Of a DNA stretch of 55,672 bases, positions 45,061-53,208 are shown one piece after another. A program made the position numbers and the translations under genes. The notes beneath the pieces are model-generated. The model worked only from the letters and a program-made list of their open reading frames with translations, ran no database searches and was not told the origin of the DNA. Numbering within the stretch: position 1 is the stretch's first letter; each line of letters starts with the position of its first letter. The stretch comes from Candidatus Saganbacteria bacterium (GTDB lineage Bacteria > Margulisbacteria > WOR-1 > XYC2-FULL-46-14 > XYC2-FULL-37-10): positions 1 to 55,672 of the forward strand of contig JACRPL010000017.1 of NCBI GenBank assembly GCA_016223245.1, given 5' to 3'.

Positions 45061-45606
45061 TTACCTCCCAAACAATCTATCCAATATGATCGCAACTGCA
45101 GCCCTGACTGATAAATGGTTATAACTGCCTCGGCCTTTGACCGGAGCCAGGACCATGTCCGCCCGATCCAATAACTCTTCGGTCATTCCCCATCCAGTCC
45201 CGAACAAGAAAAGATAAGGCCTTCCCCTCTTTTTAATTTTTGCTTTAAGAGCATCAAAAGATACGGACTTATTCAGGCGTCTTGCGGATGTCGCCACAAT
45301 TATCGGGTTTCCGATCTTCTTTATCGCTTCATCCAGGCTTTTCTTGATCTCCATCCGGCTAAAAGCTTCTGCCCGGGTCCAATTATTGACAAAACTCTTT
45401 TCGCTCTTCCAGCAATTTAAAATCCGCTGTGCGAATTTTATTTGCGCAGGCAGCGGATTTATGACAAAATATTTGGCAACACCGTAAGTCAGCGCTGTGC
45501 GAGCTATATCGTGGAGATCGAACCCCGTGATGCAGGTTGTAACGACCTCTTTTCTCTTATTATACACCGGATGATGGAGCAATGCAATGTAGATTTTAGG
45601 AGCCAT
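45061..45606 (-). CDS. SPOUT-type RNA methyltransferase (Methyltrn_RNA_4)
   Basis: The 181-aa protein has a SPOUT knotted fold: IYIALLHHPVYNKRKEVVTTCITGFDLHDIARTALTYGV, PIIVATSARR, LFLFGTGWGMTEE and the C-terminal GSYNHLSVRAAVAIILDRLFG. The family lies beside trmD in Thermotoga, Aquifex and others and is predicted to methylate tRNA or rRNA; the target is not known. It overlaps trmD by 11 bases. Confidence 0.85.
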   Translation of the reverse strand: MAPKIYIALLHHPVYNKRKEVVTTCITGFDLHDIARTALTYGVAKYFVINPLPAQIKFAQRILNCWKSEKSFVNNWTRAEAFSRMEIKKSLDEAIKKIGNPIIVATSARRLNKSVSFDALKAKIKKRGRPYLFLFGTGWGMTEELLDRADMVLAPVKGRGSYNHLSVRAAVAIILDRLFGR

Positions 45607-46375
45607 TTATTATGTCCTCCAGGAGCTTAGTGTCTTCTTTTTTGAGCTTTGCGGTCGCTAGCAGTTCCGGCCTCTTAAAAAATGTTGATCGGAGCGCTTC
45701 TTTTCTGCGGTAGCGCGCGATTTCTTCGTGGTGGCCGGACATTAAAACCGCGGGAATATTTTCGCCGTTAAACACTTCAGGCTTTGTATAGCTCGGGTGA
45801 TCAAGCAACCCGTTATAAAAAGAATCATTAATTAGGGAATCTTCTTCTTTCACGACATCCGGAATGTGTCGAGAAACGCTATCGATTAAGACCATCGCAG
45901 GCAATTCTCCGCCAGTTAATACATAATCTCCAATGCTTATTTCATCTGTAACCAGATTTTTTCTTATTCTTTCATCTATACCTTCATAATGGCCGCAAAT
46001 AATAATTAAGTTTTCTTCTTTTGAAAGTTCTTTTGCTTTATCATTAGTTAATTGTTTGCCGGTAGGGGACATATAGATGATTTTGACCCCCTCTGTCCCT
46101 CGACAGAGCTCGGGACATCTCCCCCTTGATAAGGGGGAGAAAGAGAGGGGGTAAAGAGTTTTTATTGCATTGTAGATCGGCTCGGGTTTCATTACCATTC
46201 CGGCGCCGCCGCCGTATGGCGAATCATCCGCTGTTTTGTGCTTATCCTCTGTAAAATCCCTGATATTAATGATATTTAATGCGAGGATCTTTTTTTCGAT
46301 CGCTTTTTTAATGAGACTCGATGAAAAGGGGCCCTCGAACATCTCTGGGAAGAGAGTTAGGACGTTAATCTTCAT
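45596..46375 (-). CDS. trmD: tRNA (guanine-37-N1)-methyltransferase TrmD with repeat-derived insert
   Basis: TrmD methylates G37 next to the anticodon and prevents frameshifting. The 259-aa protein has NVLTLFPEMFEGPF, SPYGGGAGMVMKPEPI, the knot ICGHYEGIDERI, EISIGDYVLTGGELPAM and LDHPSYTKP. Between the helix ending NAIKTL (74) and the strand VKIIYMSPTGK (97) lies an insert of about 22 residues (YPLSFSPLSRG, then RCPELCRGTEG) that other TrmD proteins lack. It is coded by a genomic repeat (46085-46152) whose second copy lies in a non-coding gap. The frame stays open and all active-site parts remain. Confidence 0.96.
   Translation of the reverse strand: MKINVLTLFPEMFEGPFSSSLIKKAIEKKILALNIINIRDFTEDKHKTADDSPYGGGAGMVMKPEPIYNAIKTLYPLSFSPLSRGRCPELCRGTEGVKIIYMSPTGKQLTNDKAKELSKEENLIIICGHYEGIDERIRKNLVTDEISIGDYVLTGGELPAMVLIDSVSRHIPDVVKEEDSLINDSFYNGLLDHPSYTKPEVFNGENIPAVLMSGHHEEIARYRRKEALRSTFFKRPELLATAKLKKEDTKLLEDIINGS
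46085..46152. repeat. Palindromic repeat, copy inside trmD
   Basis: The 68-base element is an imperfect palindrome framed by GACCCCCTCT and AGAGAGGGGGT, with a CCCCCTT/AAGGGGG stem in the right half and TCCCTCGACAGAGCTCGGGA in the left. It aligns with the element at 47465-47548 over nearly all its length. In trmD it is read as coding sequence. Confidence 0.9.
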
Positions 46376-46391
46376 GGGTGAGGGTTTTGTT

Positions 46392-46820
46392 CTATTCTAC
46401 GCCGCGAATTTCTTGAATGATCCCGTCTTTGACCAATATTTCGGCCCCGCCGACTTTTTTGTACAAATTGTCGCCGACAGAAACATTGACCGGGCCTTCA
46501 AGCGGGCCTTGGACGAACTCTGATCCTACTGTTAGCCTTTTTGCTTCTTCGATCTTCATCAAAAGATCAGATTTCGCGGCCGCTTGCCTTGTTTTTTCTT
46601 CCTCAAGCTGGTTTTTGAAAGCTACAGCTTTCTGCATTAATCCTTTTTTCTTGAGGTCTTCAAGATAATTTTTGCTTTGATTGTTCATTTGTGATTCTTG
46701 CGCTTCAAGGTTTTTTACGGCCCTGTCAAGTTCTTTGATCAAATTGTCTTTAAATGCCTCTGTTACGATCGCCTTTACCATAACGACTCTTTTCAACTCA
46801 ACCGAATTTTTATCTGCCAT
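46392..46820 (-). CDS. YlqD-family protein
   Basis: The 142-aa protein resembles the YlqD family: a short N-terminal strand (VVMVKAIVTEAFK), a long coiled coil with many Lys/Glu/Gln (about 25-95), and a C-terminal beta part (GPLEGPVNVSVGDNLYKKVGGAEILVKDGIIQEIRG). The function is unknown. In Bacillus, ylqD lies between khpA (ylqC) and rimM; the same place is kept here, but rimM is missing. Confidence 0.8.
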   Translation of the reverse strand: MADKNSVELKRVVMVKAIVTEAFKDNLIKELDRAVKNLEAQESQMNNQSKNYLEDLKKKGLMQKAVAFKNQLEEEKTRQAAAKSDLLMKIEEAKRLTVGSEFVQGPLEGPVNVSVGDNLYKKVGGAEILVKDGIIQEIRGVE

Positions 46821-46838
46821 TATTTTTTCTCCTCCCTG

Positions 46839-46853
46839 TCCGCCTCAGGCGGA
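46839..46853. repeat. Palindrome that ends khpA
   Basis: TCCGCCTCAGGCGGA has a perfect 6-bp stem and provides the last two codons and the stop of khpA on the minus strand. The same stem with a different loop occurs at 51181-51195. Confidence 0.75.
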
Positions 46854-47084
46854 TTTTGAGATAAATTCGACATTTACTCTAATTTGTTCTTTTCCCGCGG
46901 CGGCTTTTGCCACGGTCCTTATCGCGTTCGCTATCTTTCCTTCTTTTCCGATCACTTTGCCCATATCGGCTTCCGCTACTCTGACCTCGATTATCGCCAG
47001 CTTATCTCCCGGGGTTTCGGTTATAGAAATTTGGTCGGGAAATTCAACCAGAGATCTTACAATGTACTCGACAAGCTCTTTCAT
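46845..47084 (-). CDS. khpA: KH-domain RNA-binding protein KhpA
   Basis: The 79-aa single KH domain has MKELVEYIVRSLVEFPDQI and the GKEGKIANAIRTV loop that grips RNA. It pairs with KhpB/Jag in other bacteria, and jag is present at 12.5 kb. It overlaps rpsP by four bases. Its final codons and stop lie inside a palindrome. Confidence 0.94.
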   Translation of the reverse strand: MKELVEYIVRSLVEFPDQISITETPGDKLAIIEVRVAEADMGKVIGKEGKIANAIRTVAKAAAGKEQIRVNVEFISKSA

Positions 47085-47440
47085 GCCGCGGCCTCTGGAG
47101 CTTTTTCTGCGGGGGCTGCAGATGCTTCAGGCTTTGCTTCAACCGCCGGGGCTTCTTTCTTTGGTTTGCGCTGGACGAGTTTTGACGTATCCATTGGAGG
47201 CATGATGCCTGCTTTTCCAAGCAAATATCTTACTTTATCGGTTGTTTGTGCTCCAACTTTGAGCCATTTTTCAACTTTTTCTTTTTTGAAATTGATGAAT
47301 GCGTTCGTTTGTCTAGGATCGTATTCGCCAAGTATCTCAACAAGATTCCCCCCGAGCTTTGTCCTTGTCTCTTGAGCTATCAGCCTATATTTTGGTTTGC
47401 TTTTTGTTCCTACTCTTTGTAGTTTTAACTTTACCGCCAT
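47081..47440 (-). CDS. rpsP: 30S ribosomal protein S16 with Ala/Glu-rich tail
   Basis: S16 helps 30S assembly. Residues 1-82 are the family (AVKLKLQRVGTKSKPKYRLIAQETRT, LGEYDPR, WLKVGAQTTDKV). The last 30-odd residues are a low-complexity Ala/Glu/Pro tail (PKKEAPAVEAKPEASAAPAEK) of a kind also found in some other phyla. It opens the operon towards lepB. ffh, often upstream, is not here. Confidence 0.96.
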   Translation of the reverse strand: MAVKLKLQRVGTKSKPKYRLIAQETRTKLGGNLVEILGEYDPRQTNAFINFKKEKVEKWLKVGAQTTDKVRYLLGKAGIMPPMDTSKLVQRKPKKEAPAVEAKPEASAAPAEKAPEAAA

Positions 47441-47464
47441 TTATATTTAACCTCTCTCCTTAAC

Positions 47465-47548
47465 GACCCCTTCTGTCCCTCGACCCTTCGACTTCGCTCA
47501 GGACTCGGGACATCTCCCCCTTATCAAGGGGGAGAATGAGAGGGGGTC
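47465..47548. repeat. Palindromic repeat, copy between rpsP and aroC
   Basis: This 84-base copy has the same GACCCC start, TCTGTCCCTCGA, CTCGGGACATCTCCCCCTT and AGAGGGGGTC end as the trmD copy, with an extra 16-base inner part near CTTCGACTTCGCTCAGG. It occupies most of the gap upstream of rpsP. It could fold in RNA; there is no T-run tail to make it a classic terminator. Confidence 0.9.
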
Positions 47549-47557
47549 AAAAAACAA

Positions 47558-48598
47558 TTATAACACAGACGATCTTTTTTGGAAAGAAGCAAAATTATCT
47601 TTGACTTCTTCGAGGGAATCGCCGCCGAATTTTTCCAAAAAAGCGTTTGCTATCGTAAATGCAGACATGGCCTCGCCGACAACCGCTGCGGCTTCGACGG
47701 CGCAAACGTCCGCCCTCTCAACATGCGCCAAAGTTTGTTTTTTTGTCTTAAGATCCACAGATTTTAGAGGTTTAACCATTGTGGATATGGGCTTCATGGC
47801 CGCCCTTAACACGATAGGCATACTATTGGATATTCCACCTTCTAAACCGCCGGCATTATTTGTGCGCCTTACGAATTTTTTGTTTTCATAAAATATTTCG
47901 TCGTGGACTTTAGATCCCGGGAGCCTTGTTTGCGCGAATCCAAGACCGATCTCGACGCCTTTGATAGCTGGGATGCTCATTAATGATTGTGCGAGCACTC
48001 CGCTCAATCGTTTGTCCCATTGCATAAAGCTCCCGAGGCCGTACGACACATTCTCTATCTTGACCTCAAACACGCCTCCAAGGGAATCTCCTTCTTCTTT
48101 TGCCTTTTCAATGAGATTCTGTATCTCGAATTTTTCGGATTTCCCGCCGATCTGCACAATAGCGCTTGTTATTACAATATTAAATTCCGCCAAAAACTTT
48201 TTGCATATTGCGCCGATAACCACTCTTGCGGCGGTTTCACGGGCAGATGATCGTTCAAGCACATCCCTTAGATCTTTTTGGTTGAATTTCATGGCTCCGG
48301 CGAGGTCTGCATGACCGGGGCGCAAACACGTGAACGGCTCATCCCATTTTTCTCGCGCAAGGTTTGGGATAATGATCGAGATCGGCGATCCGATAGTTTG
48401 CCCGCCGCGTATTCCGGATAATATTTCGATCTTGCCTGTTTCGATCTTCATCCGCGCCCCGCGGCCGGAGCCTGCCTGCCTTCTTTGGAGTTCGGGAATT
48501 ATATCGTTTTCAGAAAGGGGGAGATGCGCGACCATCCCGTCCAATATTGCGGCCAATGATTTTCCGTGCGACTCGCCCGCTGTTAAAAATCTAAGCAT
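47558..48598 (-). CDS. aroC: Chorismate synthase
   Basis: AroC makes chorismate, the branch point for aromatic amino acids and folate, using reduced FMN. From ATG 48598 it is 346 aa with MLRFLTAGESHGKSL, RRQAGSGRGARMKIE, RPGHADL, RSSARETAARV and the C-terminal part. The longer open frame to 48619 is rejected because the family begins at MLRF and TATAAT lies six bases before that ATG. Confidence 0.97.
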   Translation of the reverse strand: MLRFLTAGESHGKSLAAILDGMVAHLPLSENDIIPELQRRQAGSGRGARMKIETGKIEILSGIRGGQTIGSPISIIIPNLAREKWDEPFTCLRPGHADLAGAMKFNQKDLRDVLERSSARETAARVVIGAICKKFLAEFNIVITSAIVQIGGKSEKFEIQNLIEKAKEEGDSLGGVFEVKIENVSYGLGSFMQWDKRLSGVLAQSLMSIPAIKGVEIGLGFAQTRLPGSKVHDEIFYENKKFVRRTNNAGGLEGGISNSMPIVLRAAMKPISTMVKPLKSVDLKTKKQTLAHVERADVCAVEAAAVVGEAMSAFTIANAFLEKFGGDSLEEVKDNFASFQKRSSVL

Positions 48599-48604
48599 AA
48601 TAAA

Positions 48605-48655
48605 ATTATACCACCCCAAAATCCGCTTGCCAAATGCTTTGTAAAACAGTATAAT
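48605..48655. promoter_or_regulatory. Back-to-back leaderless promoters of aroC and the surface-protein gene
   Basis: Minus strand: TTGGCA (48633-48628), 17-base spacer, TATAAT (48610-48605), six bases, ATG of aroC. Plus strand: TTGCCA (48627-48632), 17-base spacer, TATAAT (48650-48655), six bases, ATG 48662. The seven bases TTGCCAA (48627-48633) serve as the -35 of both, so the two promoters must compete for polymerase. Confidence 0.8.
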
Positions 48656-48661
48656 TATTCT

Positions 48662-51139
48662 ATGAAGCTCAAAAGAATTGGGGTTTTCTTCTTTGCAGTT
48701 TTCCTGCTTGTTTTTTCTGCTTCGATTTGTTTTGGCGCATCAAATTATCACGGGGGCTGGAGCTCAGTAAGTTCCGGCATTAGTACAGGAGTCGGCGTTT
48801 CGAAGGCGCATGTTTTAAGCGGGGCCGCCGCATTTATGGCGGGCGGCGCAGGAAAGGCGATATTCATAAGGGGCAACTATCCAAGCCAAATATATCATAA
48901 CCGGTCGCTTTCAACAAGCGAAACAGTTAAAGATGTAAAAGCGGTCGACGCGACAAACGTTTGCGTCCTTACCAACAATGCCGCATATATGTCGACGGAT
49001 GGAGGAGCGAGCTATACAAGAAAAGCCTCCTCTCTTTCAGGCATTGAGGGCTTTTCGAGGGCATTTCTTTTAAGCGCTTCGGAAGGATATTTTGTTGTTT
49101 CAAACAACGGGTCTAGTACAAATTTTTTGTTTTCGACAGCAGCATTGAATGATGGGAGCGAGCTTACATATTTGTCTGATAGGCAGATCGGCGGGGCAGA
49201 CAAACTGCTCAACGGACTTTGGATATTCAGCGGTACGAGCGGAGTTATTGTCGGGAAAGACAATACTTCCGGGAACAGCTTGATATACCGGGCTTCGGTC
49301 GATATTACCATCGTCTCAAATTGGTCTAAGGTATACGACAGCAGCAGCGAGGGCACAGGATTGAATTCGGTCTATTTTATCGATACGGCCACAGGCTATG
49401 CTGTGGGTAATGGCGGTGCTATTTTGAAAACCACGGACGGCGGGGCTACTTGGACAGCGCAAACAAGCGGGAGTACGCAAATTCTGAATGATGTCTACTT
49501 TTTAAATTCCAGCGTTGGCTGGGCGTCTGGCGATAATGGCACAATTCTACGAACAGTTGACGGCGGGACAAATTGGGCGTCCATAGGTCCGGGAGGATCT
49601 TCGATATTAGGGGGAGTCAGCGGTTCCAGCGCTAACAATGTCTGGATCGCCGGGACATCGAGGGATGGAGAAGTTATTTACCACAATAACGTTCCTGTTG
49701 TTACACAGGTATCAACGAGCGCTGTGGTCGGGACATCCGGAACATTTACATTTACAGGGTCAAATTTTGAGCCGGAAACAACTTTTACTATTTCCGGGAC
49801 AGGAGCGGCCGCATCGTCTATAACAGTGGTCAGTTCAATTTCTGCTACCGCAACTTTAACTATTTCTTCTTCTGCGACAACCGGAGCAAGATCGGTCACG
49901 GCAACAAATCCTGATGGTTCCACGGGAACGGGTACGGATATTTTTACGATCATATCTGCCGCCGGAGCCATTTCTGGGATTACCAACCCTTCAATATTGA
50001 CAGTAACACCGGAGGTTTTGGCAATTACTTCGACAAATGATGTGACAATAAGCGGGGAAGGGTTCCAGTCTGGAGCAACTGTGGCTTTTAACCCGTCAAC
50101 TGGGATACAATCGACGGTCAAATCGATCAGTTCAAATACGATAACATTATTAACAACTGTCGGGGCGACTGCGACTTCGGGAGCTGTAGCGATAACCGTA
50201 ACAAATCCAGACGGGGGGGGTAATACGAAAAACGCCGCTTTTGTTTTAACGGCAGCGGGGGTTATTGCTCCAACCATAACATCAATTAGCCCGGGAACTA
50301 TAACCCGAGGATCAAGTGAAAGCGTTACTATTATAGGGACAGGGTTTTTGGCCGGGGCGTCCATTGCATTTTCCGGGAGCGGCGTTGTCGCCGGCACAAT
50401 AACTTCATTGAGCACAACCGAAATAAAAGTCCCGGTGACGTGCGATCCCTCCTCCGGCATAGGCTTGAGAAATTTAACTATAACAAATACTAATGGCGGA
50501 GTGGCTGTCAAAACCTCTGCGCTGACCGTCGTATCTGCAACAACTGCCGACAACCCGGTAATTACGAGCGTGGTTGAAAAAAATGTCTCTCCCGGTGTCA
50601 TTGACGTAACGATCAACGGCAGTAATTTCCCGTACCCTTTGAGCGGCAAGACATTGAGCTTTGATTTTGGAAGCGGGATCGCTGTCGCAAGTTATACGGT
50701 GTTAAGCTCAGCCCAGATCGTCGCGACAATTACGATCAGTTCGGCAGGTTCGGTCACAGGAAGCCATGATTTTGTATTAACAGTAAAAGACGCTTCGGGG
50801 ACGGCTACGGGGACGGGGTCGCTTGCCAATGCGATCACCGTTGTCGCCTCGGCCGCAAATACTGCCGCTTTCTTTTGCAGGAGCCCATGGGACCCTTCTG
50901 TCGGCGGGAATCTTAAAATAAAAATATACGTTCCCGAAGCCGGAACGTACACGATCGCGGCCGTAAGCCCTGCAAGCAATATATACAAAAAGTCTTTTAC
51001 TTTTGTTGCCGGCGTCAATTACATCACGATCGACAAGGATGCATATCAATTTCCGAACGGGATATATGTATGGAGAATTATAAATGGAGGGAAACTCCTT
51101 TCAGGCAAATTAAAGCTTGCGGTCGTGCATTCAAAATGA
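48662..51139 (+). CDS. Large secreted protein with Ycf48-like and IPT/TIG repeats
   Basis: The 825-aa protein has a signal peptide (1-26). A beta-propeller-like part follows (about 35-335), with Ycf48/BNR motifs (GYAVGNGGAILKTTDGGATW, GWASGDNGTILRTVDGGTNW). Then come about four IPT/TIG immunoglobulin-like domains (about 345-720), each with an SISPGTITRGSSESVTIIGTGF-like opening. The last 90 residues (YVPEAGTYTIAAVSP, FPNGIYVWRIINGGKLLSGKLKL) are like the FlgD/T9SS-type C-terminal modules. It is likely exported and held at the surface. It overlaps the next gene by four bases. Confidence 0.85.
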   Translation: MKLKRIGVFFFAVFLLVFSASICFGASNYHGGWSSVSSGISTGVGVSKAHVLSGAAAFMAGGAGKAIFIRGNYPSQIYHNRSLSTSETVKDVKAVDATNVCVLTNNAAYMSTDGGASYTRKASSLSGIEGFSRAFLLSASEGYFVVSNNGSSTNFLFSTAALNDGSELTYLSDRQIGGADKLLNGLWIFSGTSGVIVGKDNTSGNSLIYRASVDITIVSNWSKVYDSSSEGTGLNSVYFIDTATGYAVGNGGAILKTTDGGATWTAQTSGSTQILNDVYFLNSSVGWASGDNGTILRTVDGGTNWASIGPGGSSILGGVSGSSANNVWIAGTSRDGEVIYHNNVPVVTQVSTSAVVGTSGTFTFTGSNFEPETTFTISGTGAAASSITVVSSISATATLTISSSATTGARSVTATNPDGSTGTGTDIFTIISAAGAISGITNPSILTVTPEVLAITSTNDVTISGEGFQSGATVAFNPSTGIQSTVKSISSNTITLLTTVGATATSGAVAITVTNPDGGGNTKNAAFVLTAAGVIAPTITSISPGTITRGSSESVTIIGTGFLAGASIAFSGSGVVAGTITSLSTTEIKVPVTCDPSSGIGLRNLTITNTNGGVAVKTSALTVVSATTADNPVITSVVEKNVSPGVIDVTINGSNFPYPLSGKTLSFDFGSGIAVASYTVLSSAQIVATITISSAGSVTGSHDFVLTVKDASGTATGTGSLANAITVVASAANTAAFFCRSPWDPSVGGNLKIKIYVPEAGTYTIAAVSPASNIYKKSFTFVAGVNYITIDKDAYQFPNGIYVWRIINGGKLLSGKLKLAVVHSK

Positions 51140-53061
51140 AAAACACAAATAAAATATTTGTTATCGCATTTGTCATTTGTTCCGCCATAGGCGGATCATT
51201 TGTCATTGGCGCAGCGAATGCCGCATTTGACGCAAATGATCCGTCAGGGCGTTCTCCTAATGCTAGGGTTTTGGCTCTCGGCCGCGCATTCACTGCATTG
51301 GCCGATGATCCGGCGGCGATCTATTTTAATCCTGCGGGCCTTGCCGGCCAAAACTTCTGGCAGTTATCTTCGATGTCCGGGAAATTCGTTGATGATTATA
51401 ATTACTTGTCTCTCATGGGGACTTATCCTACAAATTTTGGCGTGGTGGGCATAGGCTATGGCGGATACAATATTGGAGGCGCAGTCCCAACCACAATTGA
51501 GGCAGGTTCGGATCCAAGAGACCCGACATATATCGCTGACCCTACCCAGCCGCAGATGAGCAACTACAACAATGTTTTTACTCTCGCTTACGGCTCGAAG
51601 CTTGATAAGTTCCTCGGGAGATATTTTTCGTGGGTTGACAAAATTGATTTTGGCCTTTCATTAAAGCTGTTTTCTGTCGGCCTTTCGGGTGACCATATCA
51701 TAAACGGCTCGGCGACAGGACAAGAGCTTGATGCGGGTATAATGTACAGGCCTCATCCTGCCGCCAGGCTTGGAGCGGAGCTTTCTAATTTGCTCCCGTC
51801 TTCAATGGGCGGCAAGCTTTCATACGTTTCAGGGCATACCGAATATTATCCCGCTGTGGTAAAGCTTGGCGGCGCATTAAAGATAGTCGGAGCGGAGAAT
51901 GCTTTACGAAGCTGGCAGAAGCAAGAAATATCGGCCGCCGCCGATTACGAACTGCACCCAACGACTTCTTCGTATCCGGGACTTTTTCATCTTGGGGTTG
52001 AATGGTCGCCATTATCATTGTTATCTGTGAGGATAGGGATAGACCAATCGCCTGCAGATGATGGCAATGCCAAATATGTCGCAGTTTCAAATATGACGTT
52101 TGGCGTAGGGGTCCATTATTCAAACTTTAAATTTGATTACGCATACCACCAATTCGCGGGACTTCCGATAGACAATTCTTATTTTTCACTGGCATATTCG
52201 CCGGCAATCAAAAAACCGGAAATAAAAGACAAGCTCATTATTAGCGGCCCGAAGGATAAGTCGGTCGTATTTGATGACTCGGTAAAAGTATCAGGCCAGG
52301 TAAAAGACCTTTCCATGGCGCTTCTCCAAATAAACAACAACAAAATTGATTTTAAAAAAAGCGGGTCTTTCGAGGCGGAGGCCGCCTTGGGCCCCGGGAA
52401 AAATAAGATAGGCATCCAATTGTTCGGCGAGAAGGGCAAGTTATCAAAACCAGCAACTGAAGAATCTATTCGCGTGCTGAAACTTACAGCTTTTCCTGAT
52501 GTCCCTGAAGGATACTGGGCAAGACAACAAGTTTCGTTGATATCGATGTTAAATATAGTTACAGGCTATCCAGACGGGAGCTTCAAGCCCGAGGGGAATA
52601 TTACGCGTGCTGAAATGGCGGCTCTGCTTATGCGATCGAGTTCGGATGTTAGCCAGTTAACCGGTTCACCTGTTAAATTCAAAGACGTCAAGCGCAACCA
52701 CTGGGCTTCAAAATTTATTCTTGATGCCGCCGCGGTGAAAATTGTTGAAGGATATACCGACAGGACGTTCAGGCCGAATGGGAATATAACCAGGGCTGAA
52801 GGGCTTGCGATGATCGCGCGATTTGCAAATATAAGCCTTGAACCGTATTCATATTCTTATTTCCCGGACATCGCTTCAACGCACTGGGCGTCGTCGATCA
52901 TCGCGGGATCATTCAAAGCAGGCATTCTGGAATATCTTAAGGGCAAAGCGTTTGAGCCCAAGAGGACGCTTACCCGGGCGGAAGCTGTTGAAATATTGTA
53001 TAGGACGGAGTATGCTAAAGGCGTGCTTAATAAAGACCTGTTGAACTGGGATACTTATTGA
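51136..53061 (+). CDS. Outer-membrane barrel (PorV/UPF0164-like) with three C-terminal SLH domains
   Basis: From ATG 51136, inside the stop of the previous gene, the product is 641 aa. A signal peptide (about 1-29) is followed by an N-terminal barrel of the PorV/UPF0164 type: ARVLALGRAFTALADDPAAIYFNPAGLAG and many strands to about 360. A short beta-sandwich follows (about 375-460), then three SLH domains: FPDVPEGYWARQ, FKDVKRNHWASK and FPDIASTHWASS, each closing with a TRAE motif. SLH domains bind wall polymers, so the protein could pin the outer membrane to the wall. The frame is open to 51070, but the signal peptide fixes the start. Confidence 0.88.
   Translation: MKNTNKIFVIAFVICSAIGGSFVIGAANAAFDANDPSGRSPNARVLALGRAFTALADDPAAIYFNPAGLAGQNFWQLSSMSGKFVDDYNYLSLMGTYPTNFGVVGIGYGGYNIGGAVPTTIEAGSDPRDPTYIADPTQPQMSNYNNVFTLAYGSKLDKFLGRYFSWVDKIDFGLSLKLFSVGLSGDHIINGSATGQELDAGIMYRPHPAARLGAELSNLLPSSMGGKLSYVSGHTEYYPAVVKLGGALKIVGAENALRSWQKQEISAAADYELHPTTSSYPGLFHLGVEWSPLSLLSVRIGIDQSPADDGNAKYVAVSNMTFGVGVHYSNFKFDYAYHQFAGLPIDNSYFSLAYSPAIKKPEIKDKLIISGPKDKSVVFDDSVKVSGQVKDLSMALLQINNNKIDFKKSGSFEAEAALGPGKNKIGIQLFGEKGKLSKPATEESIRVLKLTAFPDVPEGYWARQQVSLISMLNIVTGYPDGSFKPEGNITRAEMAALLMRSSSDVSQLTGSPVKFKDVKRNHWASKFILDAAAVKIVEGYTDRTFRPNGNITRAEGLAMIARFANISLEPYSYSYFPDIASTHWASSIIAGSFKAGILEYLKGKAFEPKRTLTRAEAVEILYRTEYAKGVLNKDLLNWDTY
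51181..51195. repeat. Palindrome inside a signal peptide
   Basis: TCCGCCATAGGCGGA splits a run of TTTGTCA units (51169-51180 before, 51196-51109-type TCATTTGTCA after, through 51107). It codes for residues in the middle of the signal peptide (SAIGGS). The stem is the same as at 46839-46853. Confidence 0.7.
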
Positions 53062-53102
53062 TAAAAGTCCCGCACGGCTTTTGAATTAGGAGGTAAATAA
53101 CA

Positions 53103-53207
53103 ATGGATATTTCGACGGTTTTCGCATATATTATTGTTGCGTCAATAGGAATAATGCTGGGGCTCGGGTTGATCTATTGGATGATAGGTCCGCATAGGAG
53201 CAGATAA
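53103..53207 (+). CDS. 34-aa single-pass membrane protein
   Basis: ATG 53103 stands nine bases after a strong TTAGGAGG (53087-53093). The product is one hydrophobic segment (VFAYIIVASIGIMLGLGLIYWMI) ending in basic GPHRSR, so the tail should face the cytoplasm. No family recognised; in size and form it is like small subunits of transporters or oxidases. The next tiny gene begins one base after its stop. Confidence 0.6.
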   Translation: MDISTVFAYIIVASIGIMLGLGLIYWMIGPHRSR

Positions 53208-53208
53208 A

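Noticed and set aside
46085-46152. Repeat in trmD as a gene-breaking insertion
   Set aside because: The frame is kept and all TrmD motifs follow, so the gene is reported as intact with an insert.
49678-50649. 323-codon open frame opposite the IPT/TIG part of the large surface protein
   Set aside because: It is opposite a gene with a signal peptide and clear repeats; it reads as low-complexity Val/Pro/Thr, has no ribosome site and no family.
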